Assembly: GCA_005893365.1 (NCBI GenBank)
Contig: VBPB01000153.1
Span: forward strand, 1-7,776
Direction: 5' to 3'
DNA: 7,776 nt
From: Candidatus Eiseniibacteriota bacterium
Lineage (GTDB): Bacteria > Eisenbacteria > RBG-16-71-46
This document shows positions 1 through 6,089 of the stretch, piece by piece. The notes beneath the pieces were generated by a model, which was not told where the DNA came from, made no database searches, and worked only from the letters and a program-made list of their open reading frames with translations. Numbering within the stretch: position 1 is the first letter of the stretch; each line of letters opens with the position of its first letter. The translations under genes were made by a program, and so were the position numbers.

Positions 1-557
1 CCACGCGCCGCTCCCCCGCCTCGCCTTGAAGACGGCGAACTGTGCCCACCGTATCCGTTGCGATACACGGGGGAGGAGCGACGCCGCCAGCGGCCACGAG
101 AACCCGCGCGGCGTGTGCATGGTTTCCGGCACGGGACACTAGTGCAGCCACCCCGCGGCGCGGGCGCCCCACCCGCCCAGGTGGAACGCGCCGCAGGCGG
201 GAGCCGCTGGATCTCGCGGGCACCGAGCGGCTTCCACACGTCGAAGACGCGGAACAGCACGAACGCCGCGGCGAACGCCACGAGCGTGTGCGGCACGAAC
301 AGCAGCGCCAGGCTCTGCCCGATCACCTCGTCGATGACGATCGGGTGGGCATCGTGGCCCAGCTCCTTCTCGGCCTCGCCCGCGAGCCACACCGCGAGCA
401 GCGTGCCCACGACCAGCAGAGCGAGCGTCAGCGCGAGTGGGGCGACCGGCAGGAACCAGCCGACCAGCACCACCACCGCACTGCCGGCGGTGGCCGGGGC
501 CACCGGGGCGTAGCCCACCGGCCCCATGGTCGCCAGCGCGCGGAGGAGCCCCTTCAC
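1..557 (-). CDS. pgpA: Phosphatidylglycerophosphatase A homologue, 3' part disrupted or incomplete
   Basis: PgpA is an inner-membrane enzyme that removes the phosphate from phosphatidylglycerophosphate to make phosphatidylglycerol. I chose the GTG at 555-557, whose GTGA overlaps the mglA stop, because the product then starts VKGLLRALATMGPVGYAPVA, the family's N-terminal pattern ending in a P-x-T-x-GS motif (residues 21-26). Two hydrophobic stretches follow at about 27-60. The acidic signature IVIDEVIGQ has D76 and E77, and FRVFDVWKP lies near 102-110. These three blocks match PgpA in order and spacing. After QRLP (about residue 119) the frame no longer resembles the family: the usual GG-x-G followed by DD-x-x-AG is absent, and the frame stays open to the left edge with Arg/Ser-rich, unlikely sequence. 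A neighbouring frame reads GGWG...AAGWLH and stops at 139-141. The core is convincing, while the C-terminus is either frameshifted, deleted or mis-assembled. Confidence 0.72.
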   Translation of the reverse strand, partial: MKGLLRALATMGPVGYAPVAPATAGSAVVVLVGWFLPVAPLALTLALLVVGTLLAVWLAGEAEKELGHDAHPIVIDEVIGQSLALLFVPHTLVAFAAAFVLFRVFDVWKPLGAREIQRLPPAARSTWAGGAPAPRGGCTSVPCRKPCTRRAGSRGRWRRRSSPVYRNGYGGHSSPSSRRGGGAAR

Positions 558-1246
558 GAGGCGGGCGTGCCGGGCGCGGCCAGGGCCGACGCCGGGCGCC
601 CGGCAGGGGCAGCCGCCGGCCCCGGGTGGGGTGCCGACGCCGGCGCCGCGACCGGCTCGCTGGCGAGCCGGGCCAGCACCGCCTTGCAGATGGCGCGCAG
701 CGTCTCGGTCACGCCGCGGCCCTCGCTGGCCACCGACTCGAACTCGGGGGCGCCGCTGGTATTGAGCTCGGCGCGCAGGCGCTCGACCGGGGTCGCCCCG
801 GCGGCGTCGCGCTTGTTGTACTGGAACACCCACGGCAGCCGCCGCCGCTGCTCGGGCGAGAGGCCCAGCGTCACCAGGTGGGTGCCGAGGTCGGCCAGCG
901 ACTCGCGGTTGGCGTCCTCGCGCGCCGGGTGCGAGTCGGCCACGAAGACCAGGCCGTCGAGCCCCTGGAGCACCGCCCGCCGCGAGAGCCGGTAGTAGAC
1001 CTGTCCCGGGACGGTGTAGAGGTGGAAGCGGGTGGTGAACCCGTTCACCTGTCCCAGGTCGATGGGCAGGAAGTCGAAGAACAGCGTGCGTTCGTGGTCG
1101 GTGGCAATCGAGACCAGCCGGCCACGCCGGTCGGCGGGAAGCCGGTCATGCAGGCGCTTGAGGTTGGTGGTCTTCCCGCACAGCCCCGCGCCGTAGTAGA
1201 CGATCTTGAAATGGATCTCGCGCGCCCGGTGATTGATGAGCGCCAT
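554..1246 (-). CDS. mglA: MglA-type small Ras-like GTPase
   Basis: MglA is a bacterial Ras-like GTPase that marks the leading cell pole and controls polarity and surface motility; its partner MglB acts as GAP. The 230-residue product has the P-loop GAGLCGKTT at residues 19-27 and the MglA-type motif TVPGQ at 78-82, where Thr78 replaces the Asp of Ras. Arg53 and Gln82 occupy the positions of the active-site residues described for Myxococcus MglA. The nucleotide-base motif NKRD is at 144-147. The G domain ends near residue 195, about the length of the Myxococcus protein. A further ~35 residues rich in Ala and Pro form an extra, probably disordered tail. The ATG at 1246 gives the usual MglA N-terminus and lies 51 bases after mglB. 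The TGA overlaps the pgpA GTG by four bases, so translational coupling is likely. Family assignment is firm; a role in gliding rather than another polarity process is inference. Confidence 0.93.
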   Translation of the reverse strand: MALINHRAREIHFKIVYYGAGLCGKTTNLKRLHDRLPADRRGRLVSIATDHERTLFFDFLPIDLGQVNGFTTRFHLYTVPGQVYYRLSRRAVLQGLDGLVFVADSHPAREDANRESLADLGTHLVTLGLSPEQRRRLPWVFQYNKRDAAGATPVERLRAELNTSGAPEFESVASEGRGVTETLRAICKAVLARLASEPVAAPASAPHPGPAAAPAGRPASALAAPGTPAS

Positions 1247-1297
1247 GCCGCCCCCGACTGCGTCCGCTCCCGGTCGATCGTCGCGTCGGGGACGCGG

Positions 1298-1783
1298 CTA
1301 CTCGCCGAAGAGCGCGTCCACCTCGCGCCCGGCGGCTGCCGCGTACTCACCGGTGCTGCGCCCCGTCTCGACCATCCCGACCTTCTCGAACAGGTTCTCG
1401 AACACGCCGTCCAGCTCGCGCGCTGCCCGGGTGGCCCGCAGGCGCACCAGGCCCAGCGTGCTGCGCCGGTCGAAGACCGTGCACATGATGATGCGGTCGG
1501 CCAGCAGACAGGAATAGGCCGTCCGGGTCTTGCCCTCGTGGACCACCGCCACCACGGACGCATCGCCCATCAACTGCGACAGCTCGGCGTTGGCCGTGAA
1601 ATCGGCCGCGACCAGGCTGGCGAAGGCGGTGGCGTCGAAGTCGGCGCTGCGCCCGGAGGTGGTGATCAACTGCCCCGAGCGATCCACCAGGTGCACGGCG
1701 AGCGCATTGGTCTTTTCGAGCAACGCGTTGAGGACCTGGTCAATGGCGCGAAAATCGTTTTCGAACAGAGTCCATTGCGGCAT
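1298..1783 (-). CDS. mglB: MglB-like Roadblock/LC7 protein, GAP for MglA
   Basis: The 161-residue product is a single Roadblock/LC7 domain protein. It begins with an amphipathic helix (residues 8-28, DFRAIDQVLNALLEKTNALA). The beta strands AVHLVDRSGQLITTSG at about 28-43 and SVVAVVHEGKTRTAYSCLLADRIIMCTVFD at about 76-105 follow, and then a C-terminal helix (about 106-137, containing RLRATRAARELDGVFENLFE). MglB dimers stimulate GTP hydrolysis by MglA and restrict it to one pole. Immediate linkage to an MglA gene supports that pairing over other Roadblock roles. The start is well supported: a strong Shine-Dalgarno, GGAGGTG, sits four bases or so before the ATG (1786-1792). The preceding 143-base gap contains hairpins and may carry the promoter. 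Length is close to Myxococcus MglB, with an acidic tail ending DALFGE. Confidence 0.9.
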   Translation of the reverse strand: MPQWTLFENDFRAIDQVLNALLEKTNALAVHLVDRSGQLITTSGRSADFDATAFASLVAADFTANAELSQLMGDASVVAVVHEGKTRTAYSCLLADRIIMCTVFDRRSTLGLVRLRATRAARELDGVFENLFEKVGMVETGRSTGEYAAAAGREVDALFGE

Positions 1784-1926
1784 GACACCTCCCGCTCGCT
1801 ACGGGAGCGAGGGTCAGGGTCAGACTCCGTGGCACGTCCGTGTCCCGTTCAGGGACACTTATCACGATATCGGGTTGTCCCGCAACAAGTATCTGGGCCA
1901 GCGGGGGGCACCACCGCCGGACCGCC
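1784..1926. promoter_or_regulatory. Palindrome-rich intergenic region upstream of mglB
   Basis: No gene is seen between the displaced end of the CNNM gene (1927) and mglB. The region is locally less GC-rich and holds several inverted repeats: CTCGCT/AGCGAG at 1795-1811, a perfect 7-bp stem at 1840-1858, the palindrome CGATATCG at 1865-1872, and GTTG/CAAC at 1874-1886. TGTCCCG occurs at 1841-1847 and 1876-1882, with its complement core GGGACA at 1852-1857. GGGTCA is repeated in tandem at 1811-1822. On the minus strand a weak promoter can be drawn (TTGCGG, 16 bases, GATAAG), but it matches the consensus poorly. The region could serve as an mglBA promoter and operator, as a terminator for the upstream operon, or be a remnant of a REP-like mobile repeat. 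Confidence 0.4.
1840..1858. repeat. Perfect inverted repeat, 7-bp arms, 5-base loop
   Basis: GTGTCCC (1840-1846) and GGGACAC (1852-1858) are exact reverse complements separated by GTTCA. The structure lies 57 bases upstream of the mglB start codon. It has no clear T-run on the minus strand, so it is a poor classical terminator. It could be an operator, an mRNA hairpin in the mglB leader, or part of a dispersed palindromic element. Confidence 0.6.
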
Positions 1927-2989
1927 TCAGGGGCGCGGCGGGCCCGGGTGGGCGGCCGGCGCGTCCGCGGCCCCGGGGGGGCGCACCGCGCCGTGCGGCA
2001 TGTGGACGTCGTGCTCGTCCTCGATCTCGCCGACGATCTCCTCGAGGATGTCCTCGAGCGTCACGATGCCGCCGGGCGACCGGCTGGTCGGGGGCCACGA
2101 ACAGCGGCGGGTACATGGCGTCCATCAGGATGACCAGCCCCTTCAAGCTGAAGAGGTGGAACAGGTCCTTGGTGTTGACGATGCCGACGATGTGGTCGGG
2201 GGTCCCCTCCCACACCGGGATGCGGGTGTGCGCGGTGTCGCGCGCGGTGGCCAGCACCTCGTCCTCCGAGGCGTTGATGGAGACGGTCACCACCTGGTCG
2301 CGCGGCAGCATGATGTCGCCCACGGTCTTGTCCGAGAGCTCGAAGACCTTCTGCACGTAGCTGGCCTGGTCCTCGGCCATGACGCCGGCCTCCTGGGTCT
2401 CCTCGACCAGCATGCTCAGCTCGTCGACCGAGTGGACCGCCTGGGCGGCCGGCTGCAGCGGCAACCGCAGCAGGCGCACGATCCGGCTGCTCGAGCCGCC
2501 GATCAGGCGGATGAACGGGCGGAACAGGCGCGAGAAGGCCAGCAGCGGCACCGCCACCAGCAGCGCCACGTCCTCGGCCCGCTGGATGGCGATGACCTTG
2601 GGCGTCTGCTCGCCCAGCACCACGTGCAGGTAGGTGATGAGCAGCAGCGCGATCACCAGGGCGCTCGCGTGCGAGAGCGCCACGCCCCAGACCGACGGGA
2701 ACGAGCGGAACAGCGGCTCCACCATGTGGGCGATGGCCGGCTCGCCGAGCCAGCCCAGTGCCAGGCTGGTGAGGGTGATCCCCACCTGGGTCGTGGCGAT
2801 GGTCTGGCTCAGGTTCTCGATCGCCTGCCGCACCGCGACCGCCCCGAAGCGCCCCTCCTCCACCAGGGCTTCGACCCGGGTCCAGCGCACCGTCACCAGC
2901 GCGAACTCGGCCGAGACGAAGAAGGCGTTGAGGGCGATCATGACGAACACGCCGAGGATGCGCAGGCCGTCGAGCCACGAGAGGGACAT
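1862..2989 (-). CDS. CNNM/CBS-domain membrane protein (hemolysin/CorC family), apparently frameshifted
   Basis: Residues 1-305 form a typical CNNM-CBS protein of the family linked to magnesium and other cation export. The first membrane helix (about 10-32) contains the family pattern NAFFVSAEFALV. Further membrane segments lie near 68-82, 103-125 and 140-163, with GEQTPK at 126-131. A first CBS repeat starts near residue 217 (VGDIMLPRDQVVTV) and includes TRIPVWEG...HIVGIVNTKDL (256-276). After VAPDQPVA (305) the frame turns into Arg-rich sequence that is unlike the family and ends at 1862. The expected continuation, IVTLEDILEEIVGEIEDEHD, is in the next frame and ends at a TGA at 1927-1929. 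About 25 residues before it are missing. A C-terminal CorC_HlyC domain is absent in either frame. The ATG lies 27 bases after the recR stop, and the gene has no obvious Shine-Dalgarno. It is either a real pseudogene or the product of an assembly deletion. Confidence 0.8.
   Translation of the reverse strand: MSLSWLDGLRILGVFVMIALNAFFVSAEFALVTVRWTRVEALVEEGRFGAVAVRQAIENLSQTIATTQVGITLTSLALGWLGEPAIAHMVEPLFRSFPSVWGVALSHASALVIALLLITYLHVVLGEQTPKVIAIQRAEDVALLVAVPLLAFSRLFRPFIRLIGGSSSRIVRLLRLPLQPAAQAVHSVDELSMLVEETQEAGVMAEDQASYVQKVFELSDKTVGDIMLPRDQVVTVSINASEDEVLATARDTAHTRIPVWEGTPDHIVGIVNTKDLFHLFSLKGLVILMDAMYPPLFVAPDQPVARRHRDARGHPRGDRRRDRGRARRPHAARRGAPPRGRGRAGRPPGPAAPLRRSGGGAPRWPRYLLRDNPIS
1927..2073 (-). 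pseudogene. Displaced C-terminal fragment of the CNNM/CBS gene
   Basis: In the frame whose stop is TGA at 1927-1929, the minus strand reads GGIVTLEDILEEIVGEIEDE and then HDVHMPHGAVRPPG with a Pro/Ala-rich end. The LEDILEEIVGEI pattern is the hallmark of the second CBS repeat in CorC/CNNM proteins. It therefore belongs to the gene starting at 2989, from which it is separated by a frame change and a gap in the homology. It has no start codon or ribosome site of its own and is not a separate gene. Confidence 0.75.
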
Positions 2990-3016
2990 GGCGGCGTTCG
3001 CGGCGTGGCCCGCGGA

Positions 3017-3616
3017 CTACTCGACCTCGCGCCGTCCCTCGAGCGCGCGCGCCAGCGTCACCTGGTCCGAGTATTCGAGGTCGGAGCCCATCGGCACCCC
3101 GCGGGCGATGCGGGTCACCCGCACGCCGAGCGGCGCCAGCAGGCGCGACAGGTAGAGCGCCGTGGCCTCGCCCGCCACGTTGGGGTTGGTGCCGAGGATG
3201 ATCTCGGTGATGGCGCCGCCGCGCAGCCGCTCGAGCAGGGGCGCGATGCGCAGGTCCTCGGGGTTCCGGCCGTCGAGCGGCGAGAGCGCCCCGCCCAGCA
3301 CGTGGTAGCGGCCACGGAACTGTCCGGTGCGTTCGAACGCCATCACGTCGCCGGGCTGCTCGACCACGCACACCACCGCCGGGTCGCGCTGCGGGTCGGC
3401 GCACAGCCGGCAGGGATCCTCGTCGCTGAAGTTGCCGCACACCGCGCACAGCCCCACCCGCTCCTTGACCGCACGGATGGCGTCGGCGAGCCGCAGGCTG
3501 TCCTCCTTGGACGCGCGCAGGATGTGGAGCGCCAGCCGCTGGGCGCTCTTCTGGCCGATGCTCGGCAGCTTGGCCAGCTCTTCGACCAGCAACTCCAGGT
3601 AGCGGGAGGAGTACAT
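3017..3616 (-). CDS. recR: Recombination mediator protein RecR
   Basis: RecR works with RecF and RecO to load RecA on gapped single-stranded DNA during recombinational repair. The 199-residue length is standard. Residues 10-35 form the helix-hairpin-helix region (LVEELAKLPSIGQKSAQRLA). The C4 zinc finger is complete: Cys57, Cys60, Cys69 and Cys72. The Toprim domain (about 79-175) has VVE at 84-86 and GTNPNVAGEATA at 142-153. The C-terminal GVPMGSDLEYSDQVTL is the conserved family ending. The ATG at 3616 gives the canonical MYSS...LEEL N-terminus; the ribosome site is weak. The gene lies 46 bases downstream of ybaB and follows dnaX-ybaB, the usual bacterial order, so it is probably in the same transcript. 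Confidence 0.97.
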   Translation of the reverse strand: MYSSRYLELLVEELAKLPSIGQKSAQRLALHILRASKEDSLRLADAIRAVKERVGLCAVCGNFSDEDPCRLCADPQRDPAVVCVVEQPGDVMAFERTGQFRGRYHVLGGALSPLDGRNPEDLRIAPLLERLRGGAITEIILGTNPNVAGEATALYLSRLLAPLGVRVTRIARGVPMGSDLEYSDQVTLARALEGRREVE

Positions 3617-3662
3617 GAGGGCTCGGGGCGTCCGGGGCCGGGGGTGCGTCGAGTGCGCGCGA

Positions 3663-3968
3663 TCAGAACGGGAGGTTCATGCCACCGGTCAGCTTGCCGA
3701 GCGTCTCCTGCATGTGGGCATCCGCCGCGCGCTGGGCCTCGCCCACCGCGGTGAGCGCCAGGTCCTCGAGCATGGTCGCGTCGGCGTCCTTCAGGGCCTC
3801 GGGGCTCAGCGTCAGCTCCTTGAGCATGCGGCGGCCGTCCACGACCGCGCGCACCAGGCCGCCGCCGGCGGTGGCCTCGAAGCGCGCGTCGGCGAGCTTC
3901 TCCTGGAGCTCGGCCATCTGCTTCTGCATCTTCTGCGCCTGCTTGATCATGTCGCCGAAGCTCTTCAT
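3663..3968 (-). CDS. ybaB: YbaB/EbfC family nucleoid-associated protein
   Basis: This 101-residue protein belongs to the YbaB/EbfC family of small dimeric DNA-binding proteins usually encoded between dnaX and recR. The N-terminal helix (about 1-30, MKSFGDMIKQAQKMQKQMAE) is the family's hallmark. It is followed by the beta region EATAGGGLVRAVVDGRRMLKELTLSPEAL and a C-terminal helix (about 66-92), and the Gly/Met-rich end GGMNLPF is typical. The start at 3968 is decided by homology and by an AGAGGA ribosome site about eight bases upstream. The open frame extends upstream inside dnaX, but that extension is shadow sequence. The ATGA overlap with the dnaX stop suggests coupled translation. Its exact cellular role is not settled in the family; DNA compaction or regulation is likely. 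Confidence 0.95.
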   Translation of the reverse strand: MKSFGDMIKQAQKMQKQMAELQEKLADARFEATAGGGLVRAVVDGRRMLKELTLSPEALKDADATMLEDLALTAVGEAQRAADAHMQETLGKLTGGMNLPF

Positions 3969-5794
3969 CCGCGCGTCCTCTCCCGTTGACGGGCCTGGGG
4001 GTCGATGACATCGCCCGCGAACCATTCGATGACCCGATCCATGGTGGGCGCCGGCTCGCCGGTCGCCACCGCGGCGGCGCCGGCCGCGAGCGGCACGCAC
4101 TGCACCTTGAGCGGGCGCCCGAACACGCGGCTCACCTCGGCGGCGATGATGGCGCGATTCTCCTTCTCGTCCACCACCGCGCGGTGCAGGTCGTCCATCG
4201 CCAGCACCAGGTGGGTGTCGGCGAGGCCGGTCAGCCGGCAGGCCTGCAGGAAGGCGCCGAGCATGCGCTTGCGCCCGTTGACGCCCTCGACCACCGCCCC
4301 CCACGAGGTCGCGACCGACGGGTCGCTCACGATCGCCGGCGCGTCCAGCGTGGCGACGGCGGGTGCCGGCTCGGGCGCGCGCGGGCCGCTGCTCGGGTCG
4401 CGCGGCGGCGCGATCGCCCCGGCGCCGGTCACGGTCGGGCCACCCGCCTCCGCGCTCATCGGGCGCGACGGGACGCCGGCGGCGGATCGGGTGGGCGTGG
4501 GCGTTCCGGGCTTGCCCGGTGCGGGGGCCCGCGTGGCACTCGTCGCGCCCGCGCTCTCGGCGGGCGACCGTGCCGGGCCGCCGGCGGGCCGGGTGGCGGG
4601 TCCGGGCGCCCCGCCCAGGCGCTGCTCGAGCGCTTCGAGGCGCTGGAGCAGCTCGCTCAACCGCTCGCCCGGCTCCAAGGTCGCCATCTGCACCACCGCC
4701 GCCTCCAGGTGGATGAACGGCTGCGGGCTGTCGCGCATCGGCCAGGCCACGTCGGTGACGATGCGCAGCAGCCGCAGCAGGTCGTGCTCGGCCCAGCCTT
4801 CGCCCTGCGCGCGCAGCCGCTTAAGCTCGTCGGCGGTGACCGCCACCAGGTCCTCGGCGCCCGGGTCCACCTTGAGGATGAGCAGGTGGCGGATGTGCTC
4901 GCCCAGCCCCTCGGCCATCTCGCGCGGGTCCATGCCCTTGGCGAAGCCCGCGTTGAGCGCCTTGAGCGCCGCCGCCGGGTCGCGGTCCACGATCGCCTGG
5001 GCGAGCGCGTAGAACGCCTCGCGGTCGGCGATGCCGAGCACGCGGCGCACCACCTCGTCGGTCACCTCGGCCTCGCCCGCCGAGATCACCTGATCGAGCC
5101 CGCTCACCGCGTCGCGCATCGAGCCCTCGGACTTGTGGGCGATGAGCAGCGCGGCATCGTCGGAGAGCGTGAACCGGACCCCCTCGGCGTCCTTGGCCTC
5201 GCGGGTCTGGATCTCCTGGAGCCGCTCGGCCACCTTGCGCAGCGGTACCCGCGCGAAGTCGAACCGCTGGCAGCGCGAGCGGATCGTGTCCGGCAGCTTC
5301 TGCGGGTCGGTGGTGGCGAAGATGAACACCAGGTGCGGCGGCGGCTCCTCGAGCGTCTTGAGCAGGGCGGCGAACGCGTCGTTGGAGAGCTGGTGCACCT
5401 CGTCCAGGATGACCACGCGGTAGCGGCCGCCGGTCGGCGCGAAGCGCACCTTCTCGCGCAGCGCCTGGACGTCGGCGATGCCGCGGTTGGAGGCGCCGTC
5501 GATCTCGGCGACGTCGAGCGAGGCCCCGGTGGTGATCTCGGTGCACGAGGTGCACGCGTTGCAGGGCTCGGCGCCCTTCAGCTTGCCCGCGGCGCGGCGC
5601 TCGCAGTTGAGCGCCTTGGCCAGGATGCGGGCACTGGTGGTCTTGCCCACGCCGCGCGCCCCGGTGAACAGGTAGGCGTGGGCGACGCGGCCGCTCGCGA
5701 TCGCCCGCGTCAGGACCGAGGTGACATGGTCCTGGCCCACCAGGTCGGCGAATACCTGCGGGCGGTACTTGAGGGCAAGTGGGCGGTGGGCCAT
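3965..5794 (-). CDS. dnaX: DNA polymerase III subunit gamma/tau (clamp loader ATPase)
   Basis: DnaX is the ATPase subunit that loads the sliding clamp and organises the replisome. The 609-residue product starts MAHRPLALKYRPQVFADLVG, the canonical N-terminus. The AAA+ core contains Walker A GARGVGKT (45-52) and zinc-module cysteines at 64, 78, 81 and 84. It also has Walker B ILDEVH (129-134), the sensor-1 region ATTDPQKLP (160-168) and the SRC motif with Arg174. The third, collar domain covers about 245-365. A low-complexity Pro/Ala/Gly/Thr linker (about 395-480) joins a C-terminal domain (about 490-590, WGAVVEGVNGRKRMLGAFLQ) similar to tau tails of other bacteria. I saw no A-rich slippery heptamer, so a separate gamma form is not evident. 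The ATG at 5794 has only a weak ribosome site, with a hairpin just upstream. ybaB overlaps the stop. Confidence 0.97.
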   Translation of the reverse strand: MAHRPLALKYRPQVFADLVGQDHVTSVLTRAIASGRVAHAYLFTGARGVGKTTSARILAKALNCERRAAGKLKGAEPCNACTSCTEITTGASLDVAEIDGASNRGIADVQALREKVRFAPTGGRYRVVILDEVHQLSNDAFAALLKTLEEPPPHLVFIFATTDPQKLPDTIRSRCQRFDFARVPLRKVAERLQEIQTREAKDAEGVRFTLSDDAALLIAHKSEGSMRDAVSGLDQVISAGEAEVTDEVVRRVLGIADREAFYALAQAIVDRDPAAALKALNAGFAKGMDPREMAEGLGEHIRHLLILKVDPGAEDLVAVTADELKRLRAQGEGWAEHDLLRLLRIVTDVAWPMRDSPQPFIHLEAAVVQMATLEPGERLSELLQRLEALEQRLGGAPGPATRPAGGPARSPAESAGATSATRAPAPGKPGTPTPTRSAAGVPSRPMSAEAGGPTVTGAGAIAPPRDPSSGPRAPEPAPAVATLDAPAIVSDPSVATSWGAVVEGVNGRKRMLGAFLQACRLTGLADTHLVLAMDDLHRAVVDEKENRAIIAAEVSRVFGRPLKVQCVPLAAGAAAVATGEPAPTMDRVIEWFAGDVIDPQARQRERTRG

Positions 5795-5810
5795 GGATTC
5801 CGTTCCCGCT

Positions 5811-5828
5811 GCAGGCCTTTCGGCCTGC
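5811..5828 (-). repeat. Perfect hairpin with GNRA loop between SRP RNA and dnaX
   Basis: On the minus strand this reads GCAGGCC-GAAA-GGCCTGC: a perfect 7-bp, GC-rich stem closed by a GAAA tetraloop, which is exceptionally stable in RNA. It ends 16 bases before the dnaX ATG. No T-run follows it, so it is not a standard terminator. In the dnaX leader it could set the 5' end after processing, protect the mRNA, or limit ribosome access. Confidence 0.65.
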
Positions 5829-5849
5829 CGGCCAGAGAAAAGGGCCAGG
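5829..5849 (-). terminator. Possible terminator or processing point at the SRP RNA 3' end
   Basis: The closing strand of the SRP RNA, CCTGGCCC, is followed on the minus strand immediately by TTTTCTCT. The final stem plus a short T-run resembles an intrinsic terminator that would release SRP RNA and let only part of transcription reach dnaX. The run is short and the stem is the RNA's own end, so RNase trimming is equally possible. Confidence 0.4.
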
Positions 5850-5939
5850 GGATCAGCGGCACTCCCGAGGATTTGCTTACCGCTGCTACCTTCCGGTCCT
5901 GACGGGGTTCACAAGGTCGGGTTGCGCTGGGCCTGGCCC
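5842..5939 (-). ncRNA. ffs: Signal recognition particle RNA, small bacterial (4.5S) type
   Basis: The SRP RNA binds Ffh and targets nascent membrane proteins to the membrane. On the minus strand the Ffh-binding hairpin is unmistakable: GTCAGGACCGGAAGG followed by TAGCAGCGG (5880-5903), with the GGAA tetraloop at 5891-5894 and the asymmetric internal-loop bases AGCAGC. The ends pair as GGGCCAGG (5932-5939) with CCTGGCCC (5842-5849), giving a molecule of about 98 bases without an Alu domain. Its position directly upstream of dnaX is common in bacteria. It starts only 13 bases after the tRNA-Ala CCA end, so the two are probably transcribed together from the promoter near 6090-6117. End positions are judged from pairing. 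Confidence 0.95.
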
Positions 5940-5952
5940 AATAACAAGAAGC

Positions 5953-6028
5953 TGGTGGAGATGAGCGGATTCGAACCGCCGACCCCCTCGTTGCGAACGA
6001 GGTGCTCTCCCAACTGAGCTACATCCCC
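5953..6028 (-). tRNA. tRNA-Ala, anticodon CGC, CCA encoded
   Basis: The minus strand folds as a full cloverleaf. Acceptor GGGGATG pairs with CATCTCC, including the G3-U70 wobble that identifies alanine tRNAs. The D arm is GCTC/GAGC, and the anticodon arm is CCTCG-TTCGCAA-CGAGG with anticodon CGC, which reads GCG. The T arm is GGCGG-TTCGAAT-CCGCT. The discriminator is A and the CCA end is encoded (5953-5955). It is expected to be cut from a longer transcript, since the promoter lies about 55 bases upstream of its 5' end and SRP RNA follows at once. A dedicated CGC isoacceptor fits the heavy GCG use of this GC-rich genome. Confidence 0.97.
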
Positions 6029-6040
6029 AAGACACTGGGA

Positions 6041-6085
6041 GTCCGGCGGGTAGGCCTGCGCAGGGCCCACGGTGCCGAACCGGAC
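6041..6085 (-). repeat. Inverted repeats in the tRNA-Ala leader
   Basis: GTCCGG at 6041-6046 is complementary to CCGGAC at 6080-6085, and the outer bases add two more pairs, one of them G-U. Inside lies the perfect 10-base palindrome CCTGCGCAGG (6055-6064). The transcript leader between the promoter and the tRNA could therefore fold into an extended hairpin that RNase P or another RNase removes. Whether it has any further function cannot be told from sequence. Confidence 0.45.
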
Positions 6086-6089
6086 CCGC

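Noticed and set aside
1829..1848. Sigma54-like site TGGCACG on the plus strand
   Set aside because: The TGC element at the required spacing is not present and there is no plus-strand gene downstream.
437..3754. Plus-strand open frame of 1105 codons
   Set aside because: It runs antisense through mglA, mglB, the CNNM gene and recR, is dominated by Arg, Gly, His and Gln, and matches no family. Long antisense frames are expected in GC-rich coding DNA.
3663..4304. Longer 213-residue version of YbaB
   Set aside because: The extra N-terminal part is a shadow of dnaX; homology, the ribosome site and the ATGA overlap support the start at 3968.
3965..5794. Programmed frameshift in dnaX producing gamma
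   Set aside because: I found no A-rich slippery heptamer with a downstream hairpin in the coding strand, so a second product cannot be supported.
3986..5902. Plus-strand open frame of 638 codons
   Set aside because: It is the exact antisense of dnaX and runs on into the SRP RNA gene, with low-complexity composition and no recognisable domain.
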